From an uncultured Gammaproteobacteria bacterium (lineage in GTDB: Bacteria > Pseudomonadota > Gammaproteobacteria > Steroidobacterales > Woeseiaceae), in the NCBI GenBank assembly GCA_937899415.1, contig CALBPI010000054.1, positions 1 through 47,269 on the forward strand: a stretch of DNA of 47,269 nucleotides, given 5' to 3'. Below the pieces are notes generated by a model. The model had not been told where the DNA came from and did not search any database. It was given only the letters and a program-made list of their open reading frames with translations. Each line of letters opens with the position of its first letter. Position 1 is the first letter of the stretch. Shown in pieces: positions 6,734-15,635 of this stretch. A program made the position numbers and the translations under genes.

Positions 6734-9182
6734 CGCCGTGGATCCCCGCATGACATTGACCAGCGCCCGCTGCACACTGACATGGCGCATCAGCGTCCTG
6801 ATCGCTACGGTTGCCGTAGCGAATGCTTGCGCCATAAAGCCTCATTCGAAGACGGCAGCACCTGGCGTTGAGAACGACACCATCCTGGAGCGCAATATGG
6901 CAGCAGCCGCTACTCGGCCTGGGCCCACGGACCTGGCCTGGCGACAACCGAAAACCGCCATTGCCGGCAGCACCATGCCTGCGCGTGAGACGACCGCTGA
7001 CACCGCACCGATGTCGGCGGCCCTTCAGGACGGCGCCGATTATTCGGACGCCCTCGGTGGCATCGGCCTCATGGTATCTCGGGCTGGAAAGACGATCGTC
7101 GCGCATTTTCCGGAGAACGTTGACGCCACAACGCACTTCGCGAGCTACTCCATGCACAAGAGCGTACTGGCGCTTGCCGTACTGGCGGCGATCGAAGACG
7201 GCTACATTGCAAACCTGGACGCACCTGTCGGGCGCGACATTGCGGCCTGGTCTGGCGACGCACGCGGTGCGATCACTTACCGGCAACTTCTCAATCATCA
7301 AAGCGGCCTGGAGCACTTTCCTATTTCGAGTGAGCGCGGCCGGGACTTAGCCTACTCCGGACGCGTCACCGAGACGGCGTTGTCGCATCAACTCGTCGAC
7401 CAACCGGGCGGCGCGTTCAACTACAACAATGTCAACAGCCAGATCGCAGGGATCGCGCTGATTGGTGCGCTTTCCGCCAACGACCTCGACTACGCACAGT
7501 ATCTGTCCAAACGACTCTGGAAGCCGCTCGGCAATCACGCAGCGGCACTGTGGATCGAAGCACCCGGGGGCAACCCGCGTTTTTTCTCCGGCCTTGAGGC
7601 CGGACTGGGAGACTGGCTGCGTCTTGGCGAGCTCATTGCAAACGAGGGGCGCTTTGGGGAAACGCAGGTGCTATCCGCGGCGTCGATCGCGGCGCTCATC
7701 ACGCCGGCAACAGGCAATCCGGCCTACGGCCTGCACGTCTGGCTCGGCGACTCGTGGCAGCGCGACCGGCGCTACGGCCCGTCTACGACGGTCACGGTGC
7801 CTCATAAAACACCTTACCTTGCACCCGGGGTCGTCTTTTTCGACGGCTTCGGCGGGCAGCGAGTCTACGTCGTTCCCGAGCACCAGCTTGTCATTGCACG
7901 GGCCGGCGCCGTGCGTCTCGACTACGACGACAGCACGATTGTGAATGCGGTGGTCCGTGGCGAGCTTGACGAACGGGCGGACAACATCATGACAGCTTAT
8001 GCGCGAGGTGACGGCGAGTCGCAGTACCTTGAGCGCTTCGAAATGCTGATGAGCGGCGCCGGCAGCGGCGGCCGCGGCCTGGGCGGCTATGACCCAGTGA
8101 CACCCCTGAAAGGCGTTCAGGAAGTCACACCCTTGCCGAGGGGCGAGGCCTCGGATGACTGGCTCGATGAGGAAACCGCGGACTGGCTAGAGACTCTGGG
8201 AAACGCGTCGAATACGCAGGCCATGCTGGTCTGGCACGACGGTCGAATCGTGTGGGAGCGCTACTACGATGATGTGACACCGGAGAGTCTGGTGATCTCT
8301 CGCTCCCTGTCCAAGCCGCTTTCGGTCATCGCCGTAGCACGGGCAGTCGCGCTCGGCTATCTGCCATCTCTTGACGTCGAGGTTGCTCAGTATCTGAGCG
8401 AATGGCGTGGCAGCGACAAGGGCGCCATCACGATTCGCCAGCTGCTGCAGATGCGCTCCGGGCTGGCCCCGCAGTCATTTGCGCCCAAACCTGATGACAT
8501 CATGAACCGGGCGTACCTCCATCCGTACCACGAAGCGGTCATTCTGTCTGACTACCCGCTCGTCACCGAACCCGGGACGCGATACGACTATTCAAACGCC
8601 AATGGCGAGATTCTCGCCGTCATACTCGAACGGGCCACGGGCCGGCGCTATGAGGACTGGATTGGAGAGGCGGTCCTGCGGCCCCTTGGGGCAACGGGTG
8701 GTCAAGCGTGGTTGAATCGACCCGGGGGTACCTTGCATGCGGGCTGTTGCGCGCTGCTGCCGACCGAGACCTATTTGCGACTGGCACTGTTGTTGCTCAA
8801 CGACGGCGCATGGCAGGGACAACAACTGCTACCGCCAGGCTTCGTGGCAGAGATGACTTCCGCGACGGCGCTGAATCCTCATGTCGGGATGGGTGTGTAC
8901 GTCGCCGGTCCCTACATTGAGTACCGCGGCGCGGCGAACCCCGAGGTGTCATTCGGCAAGACATTGCATACGTCCCCGTATTTGGACAAGGACCTTTACC
9001 TGTTCGACGGCAATGGGAACCAGGTGATCTACATCGTCCCCCGACACGACCTGATCGTCTTGAGAGTGGGTAACAGTCCGTCGCGAGACACGCCCTGGGA
9101 CAACAGCTTGCTCATCAACCGGGTGTTGCAGGCACTGGCGTCGGCGACCGGCGCATCCCTGATAGAACAGCCGCGAAACTAG
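6726..9182 (+). CDS. Lipoprotein with two tandem serine beta-lactamase-like domains
   Basis: 818-residue probable lipoprotein (signal region ending VAVANAC, Cys near residue 35) with two homologous class C beta-lactamase/esterase-type domains. Domain 1 (about 105-400) has SMHK at 142-145 as the S-x-x-K nucleophile motif and YNN at 233-235. Domain 2 (about 485-815) has SLSK at 527-530 and YSN at 622-624. Both have the usual third-motif position replaced by HKT or GKT sequences near their ends. Such domains act as D-amino-acid peptidases, esterases or lactamases; no resistance role is implied. A GTG start at 6726 overlaps the previous gene; GTG at 6738 or ATG at 6750 are alternatives. Single-domain members are about 400 residues, so this is a fusion or internal duplication. 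Confidence 0.85.
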   Translation: MSNAVDPRMTLTSARCTLTWRISVLIATVAVANACAIKPHSKTAAPGVENDTILERNMAAAATRPGPTDLAWRQPKTAIAGSTMPARETTADTAPMSAALQDGADYSDALGGIGLMVSRAGKTIVAHFPENVDATTHFASYSMHKSVLALAVLAAIEDGYIANLDAPVGRDIAAWSGDARGAITYRQLLNHQSGLEHFPISSERGRDLAYSGRVTETALSHQLVDQPGGAFNYNNVNSQIAGIALIGALSANDLDYAQYLSKRLWKPLGNHAAALWIEAPGGNPRFFSGLEAGLGDWLRLGELIANEGRFGETQVLSAASIAALITPATGNPAYGLHVWLGDSWQRDRRYGPSTTVTVPHKTPYLAPGVVFFDGFGGQRVYVVPEHQLVIARAGAVRLDYDDSTIVNAVVRGELDERADNIMTAYARGDGESQYLERFEMLMSGAGSGGRGLGGYDPVTPLKGVQEVTPLPRGEASDDWLDEETADWLETLGNASNTQAMLVWHDGRIVWERYYDDVTPESLVISRSLSKPLSVIAVARAVALGYLPSLDVEVAQYLSEWRGSDKGAITIRQLLQMRSGLAPQSFAPKPDDIMNRAYLHPYHEAVILSDYPLVTEPGTRYDYSNANGEILAVILERATGRRYEDWIGEAVLRPLGATGGQAWLNRPGGTLHAGCCALLPTETYLRLALLLLNDGAWQGQQLLPPGFVAEMTSATALNPHVGMGVYVAGPYIEYRGAANPEVSFGKTLHTSPYLDKDLYLFDGNGNQVIYIVPRHDLIVLRVGNSPSRDTPWDNSLLINRVLQALASATGASLIEQPRN

Positions 9183-10582
9183 GGTCTGACCAGCGCTGCG
9201 GCGGTTTGCCCTGCAAGTCGCCCAAGCGTGGTGGCCGTCAGCAAGCCATTTCCTGCCAAATACCCCCAACTGGATGGGCCAGAGATGCCGCGCGCAGCGC
9301 CGCCGCCAGCGAACAAATTTGGAAACGCGGTGCCATCTGGTCTTTGCACCCGGCCAACACCGTCGACACGCAGCCCGCCTTGCGTGTGAAACAGCGCCCC
9401 CGTCACTTTGACGCCAAAAAACGGGGCGGTCAGCGGAGGCCTGTCGGCGAACACGCGACCAAAGCGATCCACGCTGCCGCTGCGCATTGCCTGAGACACC
9501 TCGTCGAGCGTTTCCATGAGCCCATTCGCGTCAATGCCCAGTTCGCTGGCGAGTCCCACGATCGTGTCCGAGCTGCGAATCGCATTGGCCGCCAGCGCAT
9601 CGCGATAGTCGTCAAACTCTCTCATCAAGGCATCGAGGCGGGCATCAAAGATGGTCCAGGCCACATGATCGGGTTGCGCGACAACGTCGACAGCCTGCTC
9701 CGAATAGCCTCTTGATTCATTGGAGAATCGCTGGCCGTGCACATTGACCTGCACACCGCCTTCCATGATGACCGGCCACAAGATCGGCACACCCCGACCT
9801 GCCGCCAGCCCGCCATGACCCTGGTAAGCACCCAGGTCGTCGATCGCCGCACCGAGCTCATGAGCCCAAATCAGCGCATCGCCTCGGTTGCCAGGGTGGC
9901 CATAGTATTCAGCGTCCGCAATTTCGGGCATGTGTTCGCGGACCATCTGCGCATTGCCGCCAAAACCGCAGCAGGCCAGGATCAGTGCCTGGCAGCCGAC
10001 GGTCTCCGTGCTGCCGTCGGGCCGCTCACAGCAAACCCCAGCGACCCTTCCATCGGCATCCGCAAATAGCGACGTTACGGTTGCCTCGGTCAGGACATCG
10101 CCGTCCACACGCGTGAGCGCGTCGGACAGCGCACCCATCAGCTCGCTGCCCGTGCGGTTCTTTGTGCCATGCATGCGGTGCACGGTGTGACCCGGATACA
10201 GAAAGCTGTCCACCAGAGACAGCTGGACACCTGCCGCCACGAGCCAGTCAATGGTCTCCCCGGATGCTTCCGCAAGCTCGCGAACAATATCCGCGTCTGT
10301 TTGTTGCTTTGCTTTGGCAAGCACATCGCGGGCGAACAGTTGCGCACTGTCGGCCACCCCGGCCGCAGACTGCAGCTGGCTGCCGGCGCCGGGAATCAGC
10401 CCCGTGGACATTCCCGTCGAACCCGATGGTGTGGCATCGCGCTCAATGACCAGCGATGCCGCGCCGCCCTGCTGCGCTGCGATGGCGGCGGTCAGACCAC
10501 AGCCACCGCCGCCTACAATAACCACGTCCACGGCAACGTCGAACGTTGCCGCCTCGGCCGGCAGAACTGTAACCGCTGTCAC
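9179..10582 (-). CDS. FAD-binding fumarate reductase / ketosteroid dehydrogenase-type flavoprotein
   Basis: 467-residue flavoprotein of the FAD_binding_2 family. The N-terminal dinucleotide fold is VDVVIVGGGGCGLTAA. ATPSGSTGMSTGL, the substrate-capping region, HTQGGLRVD and the C-terminal GGGAARGISGPSSWGYLAG FAD contact follow. The family reduces or dehydrogenates C=C bonds in fumarate, urocanate, 3-ketosteroids and similar compounds. GTG at 10582 is chosen because GGAGG lies upstream and the previous gene stops 4 bp earlier; the frame stays open to 10690 inside that gene. It is the last gene of the minus-strand cluster. Its stop overlaps the stop of the beta-lactamase-like gene (shared CTAG at 9179-9182). 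Confidence 0.88.
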   Translation of the reverse strand: MTAVTVLPAEAATFDVAVDVVIVGGGGCGLTAAIAAQQGGAASLVIERDATPSGSTGMSTGLIPGAGSQLQSAAGVADSAQLFARDVLAKAKQQTDADIVRELAEASGETIDWLVAAGVQLSLVDSFLYPGHTVHRMHGTKNRTGSELMGALSDALTRVDGDVLTEATVTSLFADADGRVAGVCCERPDGSTETVGCQALILACCGFGGNAQMVREHMPEIADAEYYGHPGNRGDALIWAHELGAAIDDLGAYQGHGGLAAGRGVPILWPVIMEGGVQVNVHGQRFSNESRGYSEQAVDVVAQPDHVAWTIFDARLDALMREFDDYRDALAANAIRSSDTIVGLASELGIDANGLMETLDEVSQAMRSGSVDRFGRVFADRPPLTAPFFGVKVTGALFHTQGGLRVDGVGRVQRPDGTAFPNLFAGGGAARGISGPSSWGYLAGNGLLTATTLGRLAGQTAAALVRP

Positions 10583-10586
10583 TGCC

Positions 10587-10823
10587 TTAGTCCTCCAGCG
10601 CCGCGCCGAACACGTGCTGCATGAACTCCTCTCGACGCGCATCAAGCATTGCCTGAAAGGCGTCGTCTGGACGGTATCGATCGATCGCATCTGCCAGATC
10701 GATACCGGATTCGGCCAATAGCTTTTCGGTCACAAGCTGTCGATCGGTGAGCACCCACACTTCCTGTGCGAGGGAAACCAGAATGTCGAACGTGACGTCA
10801 GACGGTGGCGTGTTTTGCCCCAT
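10587..10823 (-). CDS. Small helical protein paired with a methyltransferase (copy 1)
   Basis: 78-residue protein, unknown family, predicted almost all alpha-helical and acidic. Its core LAQEVWVLTDRQLVTEKLL, followed by a Gly, is clearly similar to LAMEVSVLRERLATHEVLL in the 91-residue protein at 18529-18804. Shared positions are L-A-x-E-V-x-V-L, an Arg, a Glu and L-L. Both small genes directly follow a class I methyltransferase gene of the same subfamily. A GAGAGAA ribosome binding site precedes the ATG, and the next gene starts 4 bp after the stop. A partner or regulatory subunit of the methyltransferase is a reasonable inference, with no direct evidence. Confidence 0.8.
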   Translation of the reverse strand: MGQNTPPSDVTFDILVSLAQEVWVLTDRQLVTEKLLAESGIDLADAIDRYRPDDAFQAMLDARREEFMQHVFGAALED

Positions 10824-10842
10824 GGCAGTTCTCTCTTCTCGC

Positions 10843-11865
10843 TCAGGGTTTCGCGGCGACCGTCACCCAAGGGTAGTTGGCGCTGCCGACACCATAACTG
10901 CTGGCAGCCTCAAACCCGACTTCCGTGGCTAATGCCGCAAGATCCAGTGACGCCGCATCACACCAGTACGGCTCGCCGGTGCGCCGAGCCAGGTCTGCCT
11001 GGCGCCACTGGGCGAGCGCATCCATGTCCCGGAACGGTCTTACGTCACTCATGAATAACGTGCCACCGGACTCGAGCAGGCGAAACGCCTCGGTAAAAAC
11101 TCGACGTGTGGCAGCGACGGGCAGCTCGTGCAGCAAAATGTATGACGTCACTAGGTCGAAGCTCTCGTCGGGCAATCCCGTTTCCTCAGCGATCCCCTGT
11201 ATAAGTCGCCAGCGCCAGCCACGATCATTGGCAAAGCGCTGCGCCTGCTCGAGCATCGGCACGGAGGGTTCGACGCCCGTGATCTCGGCGTTCGGGTAGT
11301 GTTCGGCGAGCGCCACGGTGAAGTGCCCGGACGACGTGCCGAGCTCCAGAATTCGCAGATAGTCGCGCTCACCGAGTTCACCAAGCACGGCACGGCGTTG
11401 CTTGAAAATACCGCCCGGGAAATTCCTAGCAACATACAGCGGATGAATGAGCTCGCCATGGATGAATCCCTGATGCTCACGGGTCCAACCGCCCGTCGTG
11501 CGGTGAAACGCGACGCCATCCCAGTAGCTCGGTGGTTGAAACCCGGGCCGCGTCTCGATTTGTGTCGCGCCTCGCGCGAGTCGTTCAAATTCCGAGTCGA
11601 GATCGTCCGCGATCTCATCGAACGCATCGCTCGTGATCTGCCCGTGATGCTGTGATGCCCAGTTCATGAGCCGGACCTGAAACCAGCGCGCGGGATGCGC
11701 GCGCAGTGCAGTATCAACGTGGTCCAACCGCGCCGCGAGATCTTCGGGCAGCTCGAGCGCCGCAACCGCGGCATCAACGTGGGGCCTCAACTTTGCCGCA
11801 GTCGCCGACAGCGATGCTGCGAAATCAATGCTGGAGCGGCCGCGCTGACGAAGCTGAAACTGCAA
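10843..11865 (-). CDS. SAM-dependent class I methyltransferase with N-terminal helical extension (copy 1)
   Basis: 340-residue methyltransferase. The Rossmann domain starts near residue 170 with motif I ILELGTSSGHF, then motif II ITGVEPS, a motif IV-like SFDLVTSYILLHEL, and GGTLFMSDV. About 165 residues precede it, mainly helical, with FHRTTGGWTRE near residue 120. GEPYW occurs near residue 294. The same arrangement (HRQPGG, motif I, GEPYW) is found in the 376-residue protein at 18801-19931, so the two are paralogues. The start is TTG at 11865 with GAGG about 10 nt upstream; a later start is possible. The methyl acceptor is unknown. It lies inside the minus-strand catabolic series. Confidence 0.85.
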   Translation of the reverse strand: MQFQLRQRGRSSIDFAASLSATAAKLRPHVDAAVAALELPEDLAARLDHVDTALRAHPARWFQVRLMNWASQHHGQITSDAFDEIADDLDSEFERLARGATQIETRPGFQPPSYWDGVAFHRTTGGWTREHQGFIHGELIHPLYVARNFPGGIFKQRRAVLGELGERDYLRILELGTSSGHFTVALAEHYPNAEITGVEPSVPMLEQAQRFANDRGWRWRLIQGIAEETGLPDESFDLVTSYILLHELPVAATRRVFTEAFRLLESGGTLFMSDVRPFRDMDALAQWRQADLARRTGEPYWCDAASLDLAALATEVGFEAASSYGVGSANYPWVTVAAKP

Positions 11866-11922
11866 GGCTATGGCCTCGCGTGTGCGCGCGTTGGCACGAC
11901 GAATCGACCGCGACGTACCGGG

Positions 11923-13266
11923 TCAGCCACGGGCAAGACGCGCCTCCCGCGCCGACTCAAGTTCTGCGTGGCCGAGCTTGTAGGCCAGCAATAGCGGAAC
12001 CGTGAGCAGACAGAGCGCCGCGGGTACCACCGAAATCCCTAGATGAACGGCTACGATCGCGGATTCTGGCTGTGCGTCAACGGCTGCGCCGCTGACGAAT
12101 CCCCGCGTTTCCAGCAGAACCCCGACGATTAGAGGCCCGAGAGCACCCGCCACTTTTTCGACGGTCGTGAACACGCCGCTCATGATGCCGTTCCTGTCTT
12201 CACCCGACTGTAGCCGGTCGTACTCCATCGTATCCGGCAACAACGCGAGCGCACACACGAGCGTGCCATTGGAGGCGACGCCAATAAACAAGGCACGCGC
12301 ATAGAACGCCACGTCGCCCTCCCCCGGCACCCATAACCACCAGCTCGCGACACCGATGGCGTAGGCCAGGATCGAAAAGAGATAGACGTTACGCTTGCCA
12401 AAACGCGCAATGACCATGCGCCACAGCGGGAGTGACAGCAGCCCGGACAGACTGAAGGTCAATAGATACCACGTGATGTCCGATGTCTCGCGTTGCAAAA
12501 CAAAGCGGAAGAAGTAGGGCGTACAGGCAAGAATCAGCGCGAGCACAGCCAGTTGCAGTAGCTTCACCAGCGTCAGCAGGCGGAAGGGGGCATGCGCAAA
12601 GACGCTACCCAGCTGGCGCCAGGGCGCTGCGCGCTTGGCGGCGGGGTCCGGGGACGTCGCGTCGCGATCGCGCGTCCCAAAGAACGCAATGCCGCCGGCA
12701 ATGATCGCGACCAGCCCCAAACCGATTCCAAGCGCCGAACACCCGCGGGCCCCCTCTCCCCCCATCTCGACGAGCAGGGGCCCGCCTGAAGACCCGATCA
12801 GAACACCAATGATCAGGAATGCAACCCGCGCCGACATGAGTCGGGTCCGGTCGTCGTAGCCCGGCGCAAGCCGAGGCGGCATCGCCAGATAGGGCACCGT
12901 GAAGATGGTGTAGCTCGTCGAGTACAACAACAGGGCGCCCAGGACCATCAAAATCATGGCCGTGCCGTCCAGGCGTGGCAAGTTAAACAGCAGTGCGAAA
13001 CTGAGACCGAGCAGGATCGCGCCCGGCAGCAGGTAAACACGTCGAGACCCGGCCGCGTGGCGCGTTCTGTCGCTGATCGCGCCCATGATCGGGTCCGTCA
13101 CACCGTCATACAGGCGTGCCGCGAACAGCAGCGTCCCGGCAGTCGCAGCGCTCAGACCAAGCGCCGAGGTCATGTAGAACAACCCGAACAACGCCAGGCC
13201 GTTGAACAGCGCACCTGTCCCAAGTGACCCAGCGGCCCAGGCCAGCTCATGTCCGCGCAGCTTCAT
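11923..13266 (-). CDS. MFS transporter, GPH/MelB-type cation symporter
   Basis: 447-residue inner-membrane symporter with about 12 hydrophobic segments. The opening (FNGLALFGLFYMTSALGLS) and the loop DGVTDPIMGAISDRTR are hallmarks of the glycoside-pentoside-hexuronide:cation (MFS_2) group, where the Asp in this loop takes part in cation coupling. Many such genes in catabolic clusters take up carboxylates or sulfonated compounds rather than sugars, so the substrate here is open. It is 22 bp downstream of the PAP/fibrillin-like gene and probably co-transcribed. No strong ribosome binding site is visible before the ATG, so translational coupling is possible. Confidence 0.88.
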   Translation of the reverse strand: MKLRGHELAWAAGSLGTGALFNGLALFGLFYMTSALGLSAATAGTLLFAARLYDGVTDPIMGAISDRTRHAAGSRRVYLLPGAILLGLSFALLFNLPRLDGTAMILMVLGALLLYSTSYTIFTVPYLAMPPRLAPGYDDRTRLMSARVAFLIIGVLIGSSGGPLLVEMGGEGARGCSALGIGLGLVAIIAGGIAFFGTRDRDATSPDPAAKRAAPWRQLGSVFAHAPFRLLTLVKLLQLAVLALILACTPYFFRFVLQRETSDITWYLLTFSLSGLLSLPLWRMVIARFGKRNVYLFSILAYAIGVASWWLWVPGEGDVAFYARALFIGVASNGTLVCALALLPDTMEYDRLQSGEDRNGIMSGVFTTVEKVAGALGPLIVGVLLETRGFVSGAAVDAQPESAIVAVHLGISVVPAALCLLTVPLLLAYKLGHAELESAREARLARG

Positions 13267-13288
13267 CGGACGCTACAACTCAAGATGC

Positions 13289-13945
13289 TCAGAACGACAC
13301 GGGCGGTTGGTCGAGCCGTTCAAGCACGTAAAAGCCGCCGAGCTTGCCGTAGTTGATACGTAGATCGTCATCGACATAGACGATGTCAGAGTGCAGCGAA
13401 GGGGGGCGCAACTCTCGTTCCAGCTCAACGTCTCGCTCCATACCAAAAGCGGTGCGGAGTGCGTCGGCATCCACGTCGTCCGAGACCAGCGCCACCTTGT
13501 AGAAACTCACCGCATAACGTCGCGGGTCGTCGTCATCGGGACCATAGTTGCCGTACATGATCACCTGGGCCGTTGTGTCGCCCGCCTGATTGGTCAGCGT
13601 CACCACGTTGTTGTACGCCTTCGATGTGTCGTCAATCTCCTGAGCCACCTGCTTCACGTGCGCCGGCACGTTGGGGAGTTTGCCAAAGCTCTGCAACATC
13701 AGATTGGTGGTGTGCTGCAGCGGCTGCTCCTGAGAGTGCTTGACACCAAAACTCGCGAAGCGCGATCGCCAGACACCCGCCGACGCCTTTTGATCATTGA
13801 TGGGCTCCGGTACGGGCGTGTATTGCGCGAGCGTGTCGCATAACGCGCGCAGTTGGTCTTTGTCCGCCTCACTTATGAGCACGGTTTCGTCGATCGCGTT
13901 TACGGCATCGAGCACAGCACGCTTCGCAGTCTCTCGTTGTTCCAT
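13289..13945 (-). CDS. PAP/fibrillin-like domain protein
   Basis: 218-residue soluble protein. The C-terminal part reads IVYVDDDLRINYGKLGGFY followed by VLERL, close to the signature end of plastid-lipid-associated proteins (YLDEDLRIxRGxxGxxFVL). An earlier segment (FASFGVKHSQEQPLQHTTN...) fits the start of that lipocalin-like barrel, which binds hydrophobic ligands. The N-terminal 50 residues are helical (AKRAVLDAVNAIDETV), as in plant fibrillins. The ATG at 13945 has GGGAG upstream; the open frame reaches 14134 but that part overlaps the next gene. It sits between the deacetylase-like gene and the symporter gene, so binding of a lipophilic intermediate is a plausible but unproven role. Confidence 0.72.
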   Translation of the reverse strand: MEQRETAKRAVLDAVNAIDETVLISEADKDQLRALCDTLAQYTPVPEPINDQKASAGVWRSRFASFGVKHSQEQPLQHTTNLMLQSFGKLPNVPAHVKQVAQEIDDTSKAYNNVVTLTNQAGDTTAQVIMYGNYGPDDDDPRRYAVSFYKVALVSDDVDADALRTAFGMERDVELERELRPPSLHSDIVYVDDDLRINYGKLGGFYVLERLDQPPVSF

Positions 13946-13961
13946 CGTAGTTCTCCCGGAA

Positions 13962-14879
13962 TTAGGGGGATGCGTCTTCAGCAATGTGTTGCTTGTGCAC
14001 GCCCAGATACCAATCGGCCAGCGCTTCGCGTGTGGGCCACCACACGTGTGGCAGGCTCTTGGCGTACTCGAGAAACTCCCGGATCGCGCGGACCCGGTAG
14101 GCACGGCCCGAGACATGTGGGTGCAGTCCGACATTCATGAGACGCCCATTCGAGGCGCCCTCAGCGTAGAGCACATTGAGCTCCTCGATCAAAATGTCTC
14201 GGAACTCATCGGTCGTGTGGCCGCGTCGCGTCAGAATCGTAAAGTCGTTGATCTCGTTTGAGTAGGGGATCGAAACAAGCGGGCCGGAATCGGTGTCGAT
14301 CATGAATGGTTGGTCGTCATTCATAATGTCGCAATAAAACTTGAATCCATGTTCCGCCAGAATCCCGGGGGTCTCGAGCGTTCCGCGCAGCGATGAAGAG
14401 AGCCACCCCACTGGCTTTCGATCCGCGTGCTTGGTGTACATCTCGACTGACCGACCGATGACGTCTCGCTCGGCTTCAATGTCGCCCACGAAATCTGTCA
14501 GCAACTCGCCCTGCTCGTAGTTGTGCGCCAACAGCTCCCAGCCACGATCGAGGCAGGCCTGGACCATCGCACGCCGTCGCTCGAAGGTAACCGCATTTGT
14601 TGTGCAACTCGCCGCGACGCCCAGCTCATCGAACAACTCGTAGAGTCGCCAAATACCCACGCGCTGGCCGTATTCGCGCCACGTGTAGTTGGGATAATCG
14701 GGCTTATGGCCCGGCAGGATGCTGGGGAGTATGGCCGGGCCGCCCGCGTAATAGGGTTCATCCGTGTCTTTCGTCAGGTCCCAGGTTTCGAGGTTGAACG
14801 TCAGAATCAGGGCGACCTGTTTACCTTCAGGAAACTCGAGCTTGCCGCGCTCGGGAATGGGGACGTAGGGATAGCGCAT
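13962..14879 (-). CDS. Polysaccharide deacetylase-family (NodB fold) hydrolase, PuuE/allantoinase-like
   Basis: 305-residue cytosolic protein with the carbohydrate esterase 4/NodB fold. It resembles PuuE-type amidohydrolases (VALILTFNLETWDL, AGGPAILPSILPG, TWREYGQRVGIWRLYELFDE) more than cell-wall deacetylases. The region where PuuE proteins carry EIxGHGW reads ELLAHNYEQ, and a histidine pair occurs in LHPHVSGRAYR. The usual Asp-His-His metal triad is therefore only partly recognisable. The family hydrolyses C-N bonds in cyclic or linear amides. The ATG at 14879 lies 1 bp after the previous stop with GGAG in the preceding gene, which indicates tight coupling to the arylmalonate-decarboxylase-like gene. 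Confidence 0.82.
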   Translation of the reverse strand: MRYPYVPIPERGKLEFPEGKQVALILTFNLETWDLTKDTDEPYYAGGPAILPSILPGHKPDYPNYTWREYGQRVGIWRLYELFDELGVAASCTTNAVTFERRRAMVQACLDRGWELLAHNYEQGELLTDFVGDIEAERDVIGRSVEMYTKHADRKPVGWLSSSLRGTLETPGILAEHGFKFYCDIMNDDQPFMIDTDSGPLVSIPYSNEINDFTILTRRGHTTDEFRDILIEELNVLYAEGASNGRLMNVGLHPHVSGRAYRVRAIREFLEYAKSLPHVWWPTREALADWYLGVHKQHIAEDASP

Positions 14880-14880
14880 C

Positions 14881-15627
14881 TCAGTGCGACTCCAGCAGCT
14901 GACCGAATCCAGACATTCGGTCCTTGATTCCGTTGGCGCGCAGCGCATGCCAATAGGTCGCCGTGTTGATCGCGATCACCGGCTTGCCAAGCCAATGCTC
15001 GGCGCTGGCTGCCAGGCGCATCATCGACAAATTGGTGCCCACTTGAATCAGTGCGTCAACGTCATCACCGTCAAGCTCGTGCAGCACGGCGCGCAGCGTC
15101 GACTCCGGAACCTGCGCGATGGCGGTCCAACTCGGACAGCGCAAACACACGTCTCGCACCGTCTCAAAGCCGTAGTCCGAGAGATAGCGCTCGACCTCTG
15201 CATTGGCAACAGGAAAATACGGCGACAGAAATGCGATTCTCCGAATGCCACCATAGGCCTGCAACGCCTCTGCCACGGCTTCCGAACCCACCGAGATTCG
15301 AAGTCCTGAAGCAGCCTCGACGTTTTCACGCCAGCGCTTGCCGCCCTCGGCGCCACCATAGAAGGTTACCGCTGACATGCCCATGACGAGGTAATCCGGT
15401 TTGCAGGTCAAAACGCCACGCACTGCATCGAGCGTGTTGTCCGAAATCTCGACCGTTCCCGCCATAAACGTCTCATCGGATATCGCCTGCGCGTCTTCGA
15501 TGACGATACGACTGTAGTGGTTCGTAACACCCTCCGGTCGCAGATCGTCAAAGTCGGGCTGCACGATCGTATTGGTCGATGGACCAAGAACCCCGAATTT
15601 GGCGCGCCAGCCGCGTGCGTCAGTCAT
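14881..15627 (-). CDS. Asp/Glu racemase superfamily protein, arylmalonate decarboxylase/maleate isomerase-like, catalytic Cys absent
   Basis: 248 residues. It aligns by eye along its length with arylmalonate decarboxylase and maleate cis-trans isomerases: FGVLGPSTNTIVQPDF, LVMGMSAVTFYGG and RRIAFLSPYFPVANAEVE. It ends GKPVIAINTATYWHALRANG. Superfamily enzymes use one or two cysteines, at the positions of GMS here and of QVGTNL (consensus SCTNL or SCGG). Here the first site is Gly-Met-Ser and the second is Val-Gly, so both lack Cys. A decarboxylase or isomerase by the known mechanism is unlikely; a changed chemistry or non-catalytic role is possible. It is 8 bp downstream of the FAD monooxygenase gene. 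Confidence 0.82.
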   Translation of the reverse strand: MTDARGWRAKFGVLGPSTNTIVQPDFDDLRPEGVTNHYSRIVIEDAQAISDETFMAGTVEISDNTLDAVRGVLTCKPDYLVMGMSAVTFYGGAEGGKRWRENVEAASGLRISVGSEAVAEALQAYGGIRRIAFLSPYFPVANAEVERYLSDYGFETVRDVCLRCPSWTAIAQVPESTLRAVLHELDGDDVDALIQVGTNLSMMRLAASAEHWLGKPVIAINTATYWHALRANGIKDRMSGFGQLLESH

Positions 15628-15635
15628 GGTGACAC

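Noticed and set aside
6726-9182. Antibiotic-resistance beta-lactamase
   Set aside because: The SxxK and YxN motifs are shared with esterases and D-peptidases, and a typical KTG motif is absent, so no resistance call is justified.
13962-14879. Allantoinase (PuuE) by name
   Set aside because: The PuuE metal-site sequence is altered and no purine catabolism genes are present; only fold-level assignment is supported.
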